The notes below the pieces were generated by a model that did no database searches, was not told where the DNA came from, and saw only the letters and a program-made list of their open reading frames with translations. 28,850 bases of DNA from Chara braunii (taxonomy: Eukaryota > Streptophyta > Charophyceae > Charales > Characeae): the NCBI GenBank assembly GCA_003427395.1, contig BFEA01000059.1:4188007-4216856 (forward strand). Reading direction: 5' to 3'. Both the position numbers and the translations under genes were made by a program. Shown one piece after another: positions 1 to 9,381 of the stretch (the first letter of the stretch is position 1; each line of letters starts with the position of its first letter).

Positions 1-95
1 CCTTGAGGTGGGCACCAACCACTGCCTTCAAGGTACCCATGACAAAAATCAAAGCAAACAATCACTCACCCACACCAAATGGAAAAGACAAATAT
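1..95 (+). repeat. Exact duplicate of 20012-20106, probably a chimeric mate-pair end
   Basis: All 95 bases match 20012-20106 in the same orientation, and the match stops exactly where a sequencing adapter begins at base 96. At the other locus this segment is the internal part of the hammerhead-bearing 365-bp unit, and it runs on there into an AT dinucleotide tract. The perfect identity, beside much older decayed repeats, suggests a copy created by library construction and not a genomic duplication. A young dispersed copy of the same element cannot be excluded. Confidence 0.85.
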
Positions 96-131
96 CTGTC
101 TCTTATACACATCTAGATGTGTATAAGAGAC

Positions 132-133
<2 letters not shown>
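96..133. other. Nextera mate-pair junction adapter (assembly contamination)
   Basis: Bases 96-114 read CTGTCTCTTATACACATCT, the 19-bp Tn5 mosaic end used in Nextera libraries. Bases 115-133 are its exact reverse complement. Two mosaic ends head to head form the 38-bp circularisation junction of Nextera mate-pair libraries. This is synthetic sequence that was not trimmed, so bases on its two sides are not necessarily adjacent in the genome. Confidence 0.97.

Positions 134-168
<35 letters not shown>
134..168. repeat. (GT)n microsatellite
   Basis: Uninterrupted GT dinucleotide tract of 35 bp that starts immediately after the adapter junction. It is the first base that can be trusted as belonging to this locus. 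Confidence 0.9.
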
Positions 169-169
<1 letters not shown>

Positions 170-674
170 CCATCTCACTGCCTCTGTTTCATGGGTGCCA
201 GCCTCATTCTTGCTTAGAACCTCGGTTACACTCCTGGTTTACGGTCCTTTTCATGTTTTGTTTTGTTGGTCTTGCTTTTAAGATCTTCCTCTTGTGGTAA
301 GTAGGTACCCGAGGTTATTCTCCACTTGACAAGCAATACTAAATTGTCAGTTGTTTTGACTGTTGCGGTAGAATGTTTGGGAGGGAGACTTGGAAATCGT
401 GAAGAACGAGATATGCTAGTGTGTTCGCCCGAATACAATGTACGATCATTATAGTTGTATTTGAGACAACTGGGAGAGCTCAGTCTAGTTTACAGCAAGA
501 ATTACCGTACCGTGTAATGGGTGAACACAGTAGTTCAATAACCACCACACTCAGTACAAGAGCACCCCCCGGGGCTCATGCCCCCAAGTCCAGTACTCCT
601 GTGCCAATGAACCTGTTCTTTCTTTCCCAGCTCTCGAAGTTTCCTACATGCAGTAGGTTTTATGCAGGACTGGC

Positions 675-677
<3 letters not shown>
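169..677. other. No recognisable gene
   Basis: Mixed-composition sequence with only short ORFs that overlap one another on both strands and resemble nothing I know. No RNA gene or clear repeat seen. Confidence 0.5.

Positions 678-756
<79 letters not shown>
678..756. repeat. (GA)n microsatellite
   Basis: About 79 bp of pure AG dinucleotide repeat. The Arg-Glu and Ser-Leu ORFs that cross it are translations of the repeat and not genes. Confidence 0.97.
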
Positions 757-760
<4 letters not shown>

Positions 761-2286
761 TGTGTGTGGTTTTTCCATGGTGGGGGAGCAGGAAGAAAGC
801 AAGTGAGCATTCCGGAAAAGGAAAGTGACAAAAATTGCTTCGAGGAGAGAGGGAGAGAGGGGGTGTGAGATTTGAGAGAAGCAAAAAAACAGTAGCAGTA
901 AGATTGTCATTCCTCTCAGGTAAATAGCACGGAGATCTCCAATGTGAAAAGGAAAGGAAAAAAAAGAAGAAAACCAGCTCTAGCGTGACTGCAGCCATGC
1001 TAGGGCCCATCTTGCCACCCATTCTTTTTTCACCTTCTTTTTTTTCTAAGGGTGGGATTTTGGAAGAAGGAAAACCATGAAAGGAGAATCTATCAATCTG
1101 GGAGGGTAAAAGGGGATTGGCACTCAAAGATATGAGATAAGTGCCCAACTAAAAGAAGTAAGAAAGGAAAAAAACAAAAGCAGTAATTGTCGTGGTAAGA
1201 CGAAGTTAGGGGGGGGGGGGGGGGGGGGANGGGAACCAAGGAAAAAGAAGAGGGGGGGGGAACAATCTCTGTTCTTTGTACTTCTAGTGCTTGGATCCCC
1301 AGTTGCTTGTTTCAAGAGTAGACTACTCCAATTCAAAAGAGTTGGACAATTTCTCAGAATGGGGGAAGATCTGCTCAGTGTTCCCAACTACCGAAAGTGT
1401 CGAGGGTATTCCAAGGTGACAGCGCAGGACGCGGCAAAAAAACTGTGTGTGGTCCACACCGTCGATGAAAGGGGCCCTCTCCAGGAGGGTTACCAGACAT
1501 GTCAAGAAATGGGACTGCACGATGTCGTTGCAGCGCTACCCATTGCACAGGCTGACTGAGGCGACACGATGGGTCGGGGGGCGCACAGGGACCAAGAGGC
1601 TCAAAGGCATGCACCTGGATGGGCGAGTGGGAAGTCGATGCTACAGCGGTGGTGTCCCGTCAGTCACCTACCTTCACAGGTGCTCATCCGCACAGCTGCG
1701 GTCCTCACCATCCGTCTCCTCGAACATACGTGTGTACGTGTGTGTCATTGTCGCTGAGCAGGATCACCCACGTCATACGTTGTTGCGGCAGAATATTGTC
1801 TCATTCATGAACTCGGCAGTTTGGAAGACCCGCCTAGCGGGCCTAGTAGAACTAGGACTAGTTAGTATTTAAATGAAGAGAGCGGTCGCTCTCGGCACAG
1901 ACTGAGTGGCATGAGGAGAAGGTCTGTAGCACGCAGTGTTGTCCGTGCTCTTGTACGATGTGGTTGATGCTGCGATAGTAAACCTCAAGGCTCAAACTGT
2001 GTTGTTATTATTATGTCTCTCTCTTTTTCTCTGAGCAGTTTGCCGAGTATGGAACATGAAGCAGCTCTCAATAATGGAGATCCCACGAAAGTCGTCCTCA
2101 TTGTGCTGTAAAGGGAGTGATTGAGGGAGCAGTTGCTCAATTATATGGGTTGCTCAATTATATGGCAATGTCGCTCGCTCTGCATCTCGCATGTACAGCA
2201 CTGTGCATCGATGATGGGCCCGGACTGCAACTGCCACGGTTCTTCGGACGTTCTCCAAGGCTCAGGATACCAACCTGGACCGAGGG
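757..2286. other. Unassigned region with purine-rich stretch and poly(G) tract
   Basis: The first ~450 bp are purine rich (GAGAGG, AAAAAGAAGAAA). A poly(G) run lies at 1209-1228, is followed by an ambiguous base at 1230, and a second G run lies near 1251-1260. From 1.3 to 2.1 kb there are overlapping ORFs on both strands, the longest 141 codons (1447-1872, plus), none with a recognisable motif. Because it lies just upstream of a Harbinger transposase relic, part of it could be the 5' portion or second gene of that element, but nothing in the sequence shows it. Confidence 0.4.
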
Positions 2287-2332
2287 GTGCATTCCATGAC
2301 AGGAGTTTTTGGGTGCGCCCACACACTCGGTT

Positions 2333-2355
2333 GGGGGGGGGGGGGGGGGGGGGGG
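2333..2355. repeat. Poly(G) homopolymer
   Basis: 23 consecutive G residues inside the 5' part of the Harbinger-like ORF. Length is unreliable in short-read assemblies, so the reading frame upstream of 2356 is uncertain. Confidence 0.9.
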
Positions 2356-2913
2356 AGGACAGGAAAGGAGTTTTGTCGGAGCCTCAGGGGAGTTGGACAT
2401 GACGAGGTGTTCCGTGAATACTGCTGGCTGTCAAAATCATTGTTTGTCCAAGCTCTGCAATGTGTAGGTTCTCACATACAGCGCCAACATACAAAACGCC
2501 AGCGGGCTTTGGGTGCTAATTTGAAGCTTCCATTTGCTGGGCGACAGGCAGTTATTACTGCAAACAATTATGTGGAAACGACTTCGGCATGGGCCTGCAT
2601 AGAAGTGACCATTGCACCACCAACGCCGCAGCATAACTCGTCCAGAGTTTACAGGGGGTTGATTGCACCCCCTTCTGGTTGTCATCTGCAACAGACATTG
2701 GATAATCTTGAGAGACACGGTTTTCCTGGCTGCATGGGGGTGATAGACTGCATGCAAATCTACATTGACAAGATGAAGGGAGAAGAGGCACTGTTATATT
2801 ATGATTGTCAACAGCAGTACACCACTGTTGCACAGGTTATGTGCGACGAGAGACTTGGAATTGTGGACGTGTCTGTAGCATTATATTATAGTGGACTCTT
2901 CCTGAGCCGTTGA
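2356..2913 (+). pseudogene. PIF/Harbinger transposase remnant, N-terminal and first DDE block
   Basis: The plus-strand ORF resembles PIF/Harbinger (HARBI1-like, DDE_Tnp_4) transposases, nuclease enzymes that excise and insert Harbinger DNA transposons. In order it shows a helical N-terminal region (FREYCWLSKSLFVQ then HIQRQHTKRQRAL), a block with APPSG and LDNLERHGFPGCMG, then GVIDCMQIYIDK, where the Asp is the expected first catalytic residue, then EEALLYYDCQQQYTTVAQ and CDERLGIVDVSV. In family members a GxPGSxHD block with the second catalytic Asp should follow; here the text runs directly into SGLFLSR and a stop at 2911-2913, so that block is missing. The open frame formally starts at 2287, but residues before the poly(G) tract are doubtful. 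A further block of the same protein appears at 3843, beyond the mitochondrial insert. The family call rests on motif recognition, not a search. Confidence 0.75.
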
Positions 2914-3205
2914 GAACATGTACCTACAGACAATCTATCGGTACCGTTATTTTATTTTAGAAACAACGACGGACCCGGCATGTTTTGAGTTCCTAAAGGC
3001 ACGAAAAACAGGCCTTCGGCGACTGTGTCAGGGCCTGAGTTTGAAAAGGCGTTCGTAACGATGCCTCTTTTTTCTGCCCATTACGAACTCCCATGTGACA
3101 TAAACGTACCTCCCCCTTTATTTTATTTATGGTAAGTCCTTGGTATTCACCACATTGTTGCAGTGGTGTGGTTGCAGCAAACATCTAGCACAGCGGCGCC
3201 CAGAT
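2914..3205. other. Interrupting sequence between transposase blocks
   Basis: No gene recognised. A good splice-donor-like GGTAAGT lies near 3131-3137, so an intron in the transposase is possible. The NUMT follows directly. I see no recognisable mitochondrial sequence before about 3210. Confidence 0.35.
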
Positions 3206-3209
3206 CATT

Positions 3210-3510
3210 AAGAAAGTGTGAGCTGTTATTAACACATTATAAAGTTTATGAAACAACCACAACATAGTCCACTCTTGATTGACAAGGTGGTAAGTTGTTC
3301 TTATTTATTCGGCTGTCAAAGGTTATTTAGATAGAACTCATATTTCTCAAATTCTTAAATATGAACAAGAGTTGTTGAAATCCACTGATCCAAGTTTGCT
3401 TTCTGCTATTGCACAACAAAAAACAATCACTGAACGAATCGATAGTCAACTGGCTAACCTTTTGTGAAAAGTTTACTCAGGGTCTCTTAGCAACTCACTG
3501 GGGTTAATTC
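3210..3510 (+). pseudogene. atp1: Mitochondrial atp1 3' end (nuclear mitochondrial insert)
   Basis: This segment decodes, with about two frameshifts, to the C-terminal ~95 residues of plant-type mitochondrial ATP synthase F1 subunit alpha. From 3240 one frame gives KFMKQPQHSPLLIDKVV. After a shift near 3290 a second frame (from 3294) gives VVLIYSAVKGYLDRTHISQ, then EQELLKSTDPSLLSAIAQQ, then ITERIDSQLA. After another shift near 3455 the end reads TFCEKFTQGLLATHWG and a stop. Streptophyte Atp1 proteins end with very similar text. The missing N-terminal four fifths, the frameshifts and the setting inside a transposon remnant show a dead nuclear copy (NUMT). A genuine mitochondrial contig is unlikely because nuclear-type transposons flank it on both sides. 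Confidence 0.85.
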
Positions 3511-3588
3511 ACCATTTTAAGTATTTTTGTGACTGTTTTGGGTCGGGTGGCATTGAAAAACGAACCCCACCAGGGGAAATGTCAAGTG

Positions 3589-3702
3589 GTTGTAGAGATA
3601 AAATTCATAGATATTAGAAGGAAGACCAAAAGCGAAGGCAGCTTTCTGGGTCTCTACTGACGCTGAGGTGCAAAAGCATGGGGAGCAAACAGGATTAGAT
3701 AG
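3589..3702 (+). pseudogene. Mitochondrial small-subunit rRNA fragment (NUMT)
   Basis: The sequence follows the universal 16S-like segment equivalent to E. coli positions of roughly 690-790. It contains degenerate GTAGAGGTGAAATTC, then TAGATATTAGAAGGAAGACC, GCGAAGGCAGCTTTCTGGGT, ACTGACGCTGAGGTGCAAAA, GCATGGGGAGC and CAGGATTAGATA, after which similarity stops. The GAAATTCxTAGATAT form is the alphaproteobacterial/mitochondrial type and not the chloroplast type. Sense orientation is plus, as for the atp1 fragment 80 bp upstream, so both probably arrived in one insertion. Too short and mutated to be a functional rRNA. Confidence 0.85.
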
Positions 3703-3842
3703 ATCCAGCTGTGCTCTAACACAACACGGCCAAAGGTGTCCCCTCTAATCGTAAGATTATGCCCCTGGTTCTGTGCATGACGTGCGAGTTCTCAGACTGT
3801 CTTTTGTTGTTGTGATAGCAAACCATCATCAGGGGGCAACTT
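3703..3842. other. Sequence between rRNA fragment and transposase block
   Basis: No similarity recognised. It may still be mitochondrial spacer. A possible splice acceptor (CATCATCAG followed by GGG) lies near 3825-3833. Confidence 0.3.
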
Positions 3843-4140
3843 TTGGATGTGATACAAGCATCCTCCAAAAAAGTAGGCTCCGCCCATCTGTACCATGTGG
3901 CTAAAAACGACGAACCCTCCTTCAGTGGAAGGCAGCATGTGCTATTGAATGGGATGGTTGTTGGTAGGTACTTGTTGGGGGATGTTGTTGACTACCCTCT
4001 GCTGTGGTGTGTTACACCGGACCACCAGTTTGTGGGAGGCGGAGGAGGAACAAAGAAGTAATCTACGACAACAGGCTGAGTGTGTTTTTTTTTTGTTTTT
4101 TTTTGTTATAAAAGAAAGGCCAGGGCGTTGTAGAGGCCAA
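3843..4140 (+). pseudogene. PIF/Harbinger transposase remnant, C-terminal block
   Basis: The ORF contains FSGRQHVLLNGMVVGRYLLG followed by DVVDYPLLWCVTP. This matches the Harbinger transposase region usually written as (V)GxYLLGDxxYPLLPWLMTP, which lies between the second catalytic Asp and the final acidic residue. It is on the same strand as the block ending at 2913, so both are probably one original gene split by about 930 bp containing the mitochondrial insert. After 4061 another frame gives EEEQRSNLRQQAECV, which may correspond to the FNxRLSxxRxxVE segment holding the last catalytic Glu, but long T runs at 4086-4108 disrupt it. Not functional. Confidence 0.65.
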
Positions 4141-4525
4141 TGACCAGACCCACTGTTATCGCTGGCAGCAGCAGCCGATGGTTGTCCTGACAGGATAGGC
4201 CACCTTCCCTAACCTTCCCCACATTAATTCTCCCAGTGCACCCCCTATCCCTACTATCTTACCTCAGTCTGACCAGCACTCAGAACCATCACCCCACCAA
4301 TATTGAGGACAACTTGAACCAGATAGCAGTGACAAGCACCAAGGCTGGGCAGCCCCCCAGCCTTAGTGGAAGTGGAAACGGACGGGAACTTGGGGTGCCA
4401 GGGTCGTGCAAGCTTTTCTACAGGCCCAATATCGGAGAGTCTACCCAGTAGGAGTACCTAGGCAAGGCAAGCTGGGGCCCACAGACACATCCTACCGTCC
4501 TTTCCCTAAGGCTAGGTGGAACTCA

Positions 4526-4640
4526 GACTACCGTCTTCCCCCGAACACAACGCACCCTCATTCTGACTGTATCTGGACGGAAACATACCTTGTATACTTT
4601 CCTTTTCAGGGTGCGTTATGTTCGGGGGAAGACGGTAGTC
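4526..4640. mobile_element. 115-bp foldback/MITE-like element
   Basis: Bases 4526-4558 and 4608-4640 are inverted copies of one 33-bp sequence beginning GACTACCGTCTTCCCCCGAA, with one mismatch, around a 49-bp spacer. The transcript would form a near-perfect hairpin. Size and near-terminal inverted repeats suit a miniature inverted-repeat element. I see no convincing target-site duplication next to it, so it could also be a simple foldback sequence. Confidence 0.7.
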
Positions 4641-4734
4641 GGAGCGACTCCCTACCCTACCCTAGAGTCTAAGCATATGAGCAGACCCCGTCATGTACCT
4701 GATAGACCCCCCAGCCCGGTATTATAGTTGTATG

Positions 4735-4880
4735 TATATGTCTGCCCGGAAGCTATGTATGTATGAGCCCGTAGGCTGTTTATGTTCACAAGCCTTGTTT
4801 TTGTGTATGCCTGAAGGCTATGTATGCTCTGTGTAACTATCTCGTGAGATGTATGTGCGTGAAGGCCAGATATGTGGAGT
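4735..4880 (+). repeat. Degenerate short tandem repeat
   Basis: A motif resembling GCCxGxAGGCTxTxTATG recurs at about 4745, 4770, 4810 and more weakly at 4860, separated by TG/TA-rich text. It looks like an eroded minisatellite. No gene seen between 4641 and 5016. Confidence 0.4.
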
Positions 4881-5130
4881 ACTGTGTAGAAGAAACTATG
4901 TGTTCTTTGAAGAGATGACAGGCCAAGCTGGACAAGAACCCCCCCAAAGTACCAAGCCAGACTCGAACAAGTGATCTATGACATGTGACCAGAAGACCCT
5001 TCTTTTTTTTTTTTTATGAGCAACGATCGCAAACGGCACCTGTGTGATATGTCAGACTGGGGAGAACAGGCTGAGCGTCGTGCGGTCAAAGCTCTGAAGA
5101 TGTTTTCAACCGTTGAAGGTATATGGCATT

Positions 5131-5700
5131 GTTTTGGCAGCCGCATCAACGGGTGTGGCCCTCTGGCTCCACCCCACATCTAGGCTTATCCCTGAACATG
5201 CGGAGTGGGACACAAAAGAAGGCAGATGGGTGTGGCTCATAGCCTCACTGGGAACCAAAATACTGTATGTAGTTAGTATATACGCGCCCAATGATCCTGG
5301 GCAAAGAGTCGCATTCTACACAGCGCTCCAACATTTGCTCCCTCGAGATGCCCCTATCGTCATGGTGGAGAATTTCAACACAACACCAGACCCAATGATT
5401 GATAGGCGATCCCCCACCCACAATCCCCAGAATGCTCCTGTGCACTGCGGTCCCGATGTCGCAGCCCTGGGACATATGATGGCGGATCTGGGTCTCATAG
5501 ACTCATACAGACAACTCCATCCTACCAAAAGGGCTTTCACGTGTATGAGATCGACGGGGGACTGAGGCATTGCAAACTCCAGGATCGACCTAGCCCTTAT
5601 CTCAGAAGAGATCTCATGACTTCTCACGGTTGCAGATGTTTGCACCATCTCGCCGTGTAAGTTTTTTTACCACCGTATGATAGTGACTGGACTATCCTTC
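5131..5700 (+). pseudogene. LINE endonuclease domain (exo/endo/phosphatase fold)
   Basis: Domain inside the LINE ORF2. Visible blocks are LIASLGTKILYVVSIYAPND, then PIVMVENFNTTPDP at the place where family members have GDFN, then LIDSYRQLHPTKRAFTCM, SRIDLALISEEIS and YHRMIVTGLS where family members have SDH. The two substitutions remove the catalytic Asp of the GDFN motif and the Asp of the SDH motif. TGA codons at 5563 and 5617 interrupt it. Confidence 0.85.
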
Positions 5701-6084
5701 CATTCACACATAAACAAAGGTCTAAGCTACTTCAAATACAACAATACGCTTCTTAAACTCTCTTTTTTTGACACCCTTTAGGCGTACTGGTATGCACACA
5801 AGCCCAAGGATGACATGTTAGTCCAGTGGTTCAAAGACGACATCGCACAACTTCAGGAAGGAGTAAAGAAATACTCAATTAAAAATGTTAGGGAGCGTAA
5901 GGAGAACCTCGAGAGGCTCATGGCCCACCTGGAAGAATGGGATGCCCAACTTATGGACCGCCTCCTGGATACGGATACCTACGACGCTCTCCAAAGGGCG
6001 AGGGTCCAACTACAAGAATATCTTGATAACCAGAGCCAGAAATGGAGAATTCAGGCATGAATCAAGAAGGATGCAGCGGAAGGA

Positions 6085-7500
6085 ATGATGACAAAGACAT
6101 TCTTCCGTAAAGCTAAGGCTAGAAATAGACAAAGCACGGTTTCCTCCTTTACGCACCCGTTCGATAACAGTCAACCAATTCCCTCCAATGCCTATAAGAT
6201 AGTCGAGTATGCCTCGACATATTATCAAAGACTTTTCACATCGGAGACTAACCATCATCCACCCCACACTCTGCAAACAGCTAGGGACACCCTCATAAAC
6301 GTCATCCTGTTACTGCTCACTACAAAGCAACGGGAAGCTATGGAGGCACCCATCACACAAGAGGATATGTTGTTGGCCATGAGGGACACGGATGATGAGA
6401 AGACCCCAGGGATCGATTATTTCCACAAAGAGTTTTGGTTCCACTTATGGGATACATTTCAAGACGATTTATGCCAATACGTGAATGCGGTTTATAGAGA
6501 GGTGACGTTCGGAGATATGATTGGTCAGGGGATCACAACCCTCATCTATAAAAAGGGGGACAAGGAAGACATACAAAATTATAGGCCTATCACTCTCCTC
6601 CCCGTCCCCTATAAAATTGTGGCAAAAGTCTGGGCTAACAGACTTCGTCCCCATCTCTCACACCTCATCCACCATGACCAGGCCGGCTTCATGCCCTACC
6701 GGAACATTCAGGATAACATATTGTTAGTCAATGAAACCATCAAATACGCAAGACAGCGTAGAGTGGATGTCGTCATCCTCTTTATTGACTTTGAAAAAGC
6801 GTACGATCATGTGGATTGGGATTTCTTGTAATTATGCCTAACCAAGATGAACTTCGGACCCAGATTCTTGGAATGGGTAAACATATTCCATAGAACAGCA
6901 GCCACAAACATCATGATGAATGGACACCTCGCGCCGCCATTCATATTACAGAGATCTATGAGACAAGGAGACCCCATAGCCCCGATGCTATTTGTCCTCA
7001 TGATGGAAGCATTGGCGACAATGATAAGGGTCAACCCTGAGATACAAAGAATCGCAGTGCAAGAAATCCCGAAACACCTTGTCCCAATCACAGCCATCTT
7101 TCCGGACGACCTCACTGTCCTCTTTCGAGCTTACCCTGCCAGCTTCCAAGCACTGGCACGGACAATCCACCTATTCGAGGTTGCGGCGGACATAAAAGTA
7201 AACTGGGGCACGAAGACAGAGGGATGGTGGCTCAGCAGAAATGGCAACCCACCGCCTGATTCCCCGAGGGTCAATTGGAAACTTGAGGATACTGCTATCA
7301 GAGTGTTGAGGGTAAACCTCACCGCTCTTGACCCCCCTCATGACCATGGCGGCAAACTGGTTGACATAGCGATTCAACGCATGAGTACTTGGAAAACAAC
7401 TCACATCTCGTTGGTGGGCAGAGCATTGGCAATCAACAATGCCATATTTGCCACAATATGGTACAAAGTGGCCTTTTGGCAAGTAAGCGGAGGCAATTAA
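6085..7500 (+). pseudogene. LINE reverse transcriptase domain with one internal stop
   Basis: The best preserved part of the element: 471 codons in one frame broken by a single TAA at 6829. Motifs in order are KTPGID, LIYKKGDKEDIQNYRPITLL (fingers), AGFMPYRNIQDNI, FIDFEKAYDHVDWDFL (motif A, with catalytic Asp), MRQGDPIAPMLFVLMMEAL (motif B), IFPDDLTVLF (motif C; family has F/Y-A-D-D) and ADIKVNWGTKTE (motif D/E region). Downstream text in another frame (KQLTTRKLVVSAYLW-like, then DIITQPRAKGGVGIIDP) is the usual LINE connecting region. Confidence 0.92.
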
Positions 7501-9381
7501 CGACACGAAAATTGGTTGTGTCCGCCTACCTCTGGTGAGGGGACCATGAATACACCACGTGTATCAGGAGGGTGGCATGGGACATCATCACACAACCACG
7601 AGCCAAGGGGGGGGTAGGCATAATCGACCCGGAGAATGAAACAAAAGCGCTGATTTTTAAGTTCCTAATAAGATGGTTGTTAGGAAATGATATTCCCTGG
7701 ACACCATATGCAGCCATCAAAATCTCCGCCCTGGCCTTACAATGCACAGATATAGCAACTGAGTCATCCACTGCAATGGCTAAGTAACAAACACTGGTCG
7801 CTCCCGGCAACCCCCCGAAACAGAAGGGATAACACGCCCACCTCCACTGCCAAATGGGACCTCAAGGTCGACCCCCAGTGGACGGATATGTTACGTCTAT
7901 GGAGAGATCGAGGACCGGCCCAAAAACCTGTCCCGCTTAGATGGGACGAAATATGGAGACAACCCATGTTTGGGAACCCATGCATACTAGATCACACAGG
8001 TACACCATTCTCACTGCAAACGGGCTCGAGATGGCTCCCCAGGGTGAGAAAAGGGATATACACAGTTGCTGATTTGTGGAATGTCCATGCAAGCACATGG
8101 CTATCGGTCCAGGACCTTCGACAAAAGTTGCACCACATCAGAAAGTCGGAACATGGACTGCAAGAGATCCAAAAGTCTGTCCCCCTGGCATGGGTCCTGA
8201 AACTCAAGAGAGGCCCGAAAATACGGCAGGGGGACTGGGTGGTACGACCAGAGAACTGGCCGATCCCGATGGTACTATACAATGTAGAGGCGGTTAACCC
8301 TCAAGAGGCGAGCCTTAAGGCATACACACCACGTCGCCCAGGGGAAAGATGGTCCAAACTGGACCGTCACGACGGCCTCGACCGTCAAACACCCGTCGCA
8401 TGACTCGTTAGAATATGTGTGATTAGTGGCAGTGACAAAGGACTCTTAATGTACGAGTCGGCCATCCCCCTCTGCCAGCAGTCATTCAACCCACAAGAAT
8501 GGGAATGGGACATGGAGGACTCCCGTAAATTGCAGATATGGCAGTACACAGTAAAGGATGGGTACAGAACAGCAAGGAAACCGGCATACATATCCAAACC
8601 GATCAGACTGCGGTGGGCAAGAGACTCGCCCCTCAACGCAAAAGACCTTAACACAATCAGATGGGCCACATACTCAGCTTTATGACCTACTAACCTGCTT
8701 GCGCTGCAGTGGCAGATCATTCATAGGTGTCTACCTACACCGGAGTGGATTGTGTCTAGAACAAATTTGGAAGCCCAAGGTGAGCTGTCTCAACTCCGTA
8801 CGTATTGCAGTGGGACCTTCCCCAAGAAACGAGCTACACTTGAACACTGATTGTTGGACTGCACCATGGTCGCTCAGCTCTTGCCATGGTGGAATGCAGC
8901 ATGGCATCATCTAACGGGCAGCCACCTCCCATGGGACCTCAAGACCATCCTGTTGGGGGAAACGCCCCCGCAAGGGGCCAGGTGGACACCCTTCAGCCTT
9001 AACCTGCTGGCAGTAACACGACTACCTATGTTAATGGCTGCGTGGCGAATGAGATGTGCACATGAGCACATGCAGCACACATGTGGCTATACGGAGGCTC
9101 AGGCCTCAATTCTAGAAACAATCATTGTCAACACACATGCGGCCTGGCAAGAGCTCAGAAACATGCTGCGGAAGGAATCAGATATAACCAAACGGAATTA
9201 ACTCTCTGATAACTTTTGCTCTATCTGGGTGGACAGTGCAGAAATACTCTGCGAATTGGATCAAGACAACCAGCTGCGATGGAAACAATGGATGTTGACG
9301 GAATCACAATGGGAACGCTTACCGAGAAGCCATTTTCAGTTGCCATTCCAACCGACCAATTTCATCCTTCACCCGGGCTGA

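Larger units (their letters stand above)
5017..9381 (+). pseudogene. LINE non-LTR retrotransposon ORF2 (endonuclease-reverse transcriptase)
   Basis: ORF2 of a LINE, which nicks target DNA and copies its RNA there by target-primed reverse transcription. From ATG 5017: an apurinic-type endonuclease (SDWGEQAERRAVKALKMFST; after a frameshift near 5130 GIVLAAASTGVALWLHP, IYAPNDPGQR, SRIDLALI), a helical linker (5815-6060), reverse transcriptase (6085-7500), a connecting region and a zf-RVT-like region (HRCLPTPEWIVS, then LEH-stop-LLDC, near 8700-8870). Most of it lies in one frame. Stops in that frame are TGA 5563, 5617, 6058, 8401, 8683, 8848; TAG 5779; TAA 6829, 9199; the natural stop may be TGA 9379. 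Between about 7490 and 7785 the text moves to another frame. Dead: the endonuclease GDFN is ENFN, SDH is FYH, and RT motif C reads FPDD. No ORF1 is visible upstream, so it is probably 5' truncated. Confidence 0.9.

Noticed and set aside
644-1148. Ser/Leu-rich minus-strand ORFs of 88-162 codons
   Set aside because: They are translations of the GA microsatellite and its flanks.
5131-9381. Possible reassignment of TGA as a sense codon
   Set aside because: TAA and TAG also interrupt the frame, frameshifts are present and catalytic residues are lost, so decay explains the TGAs better.
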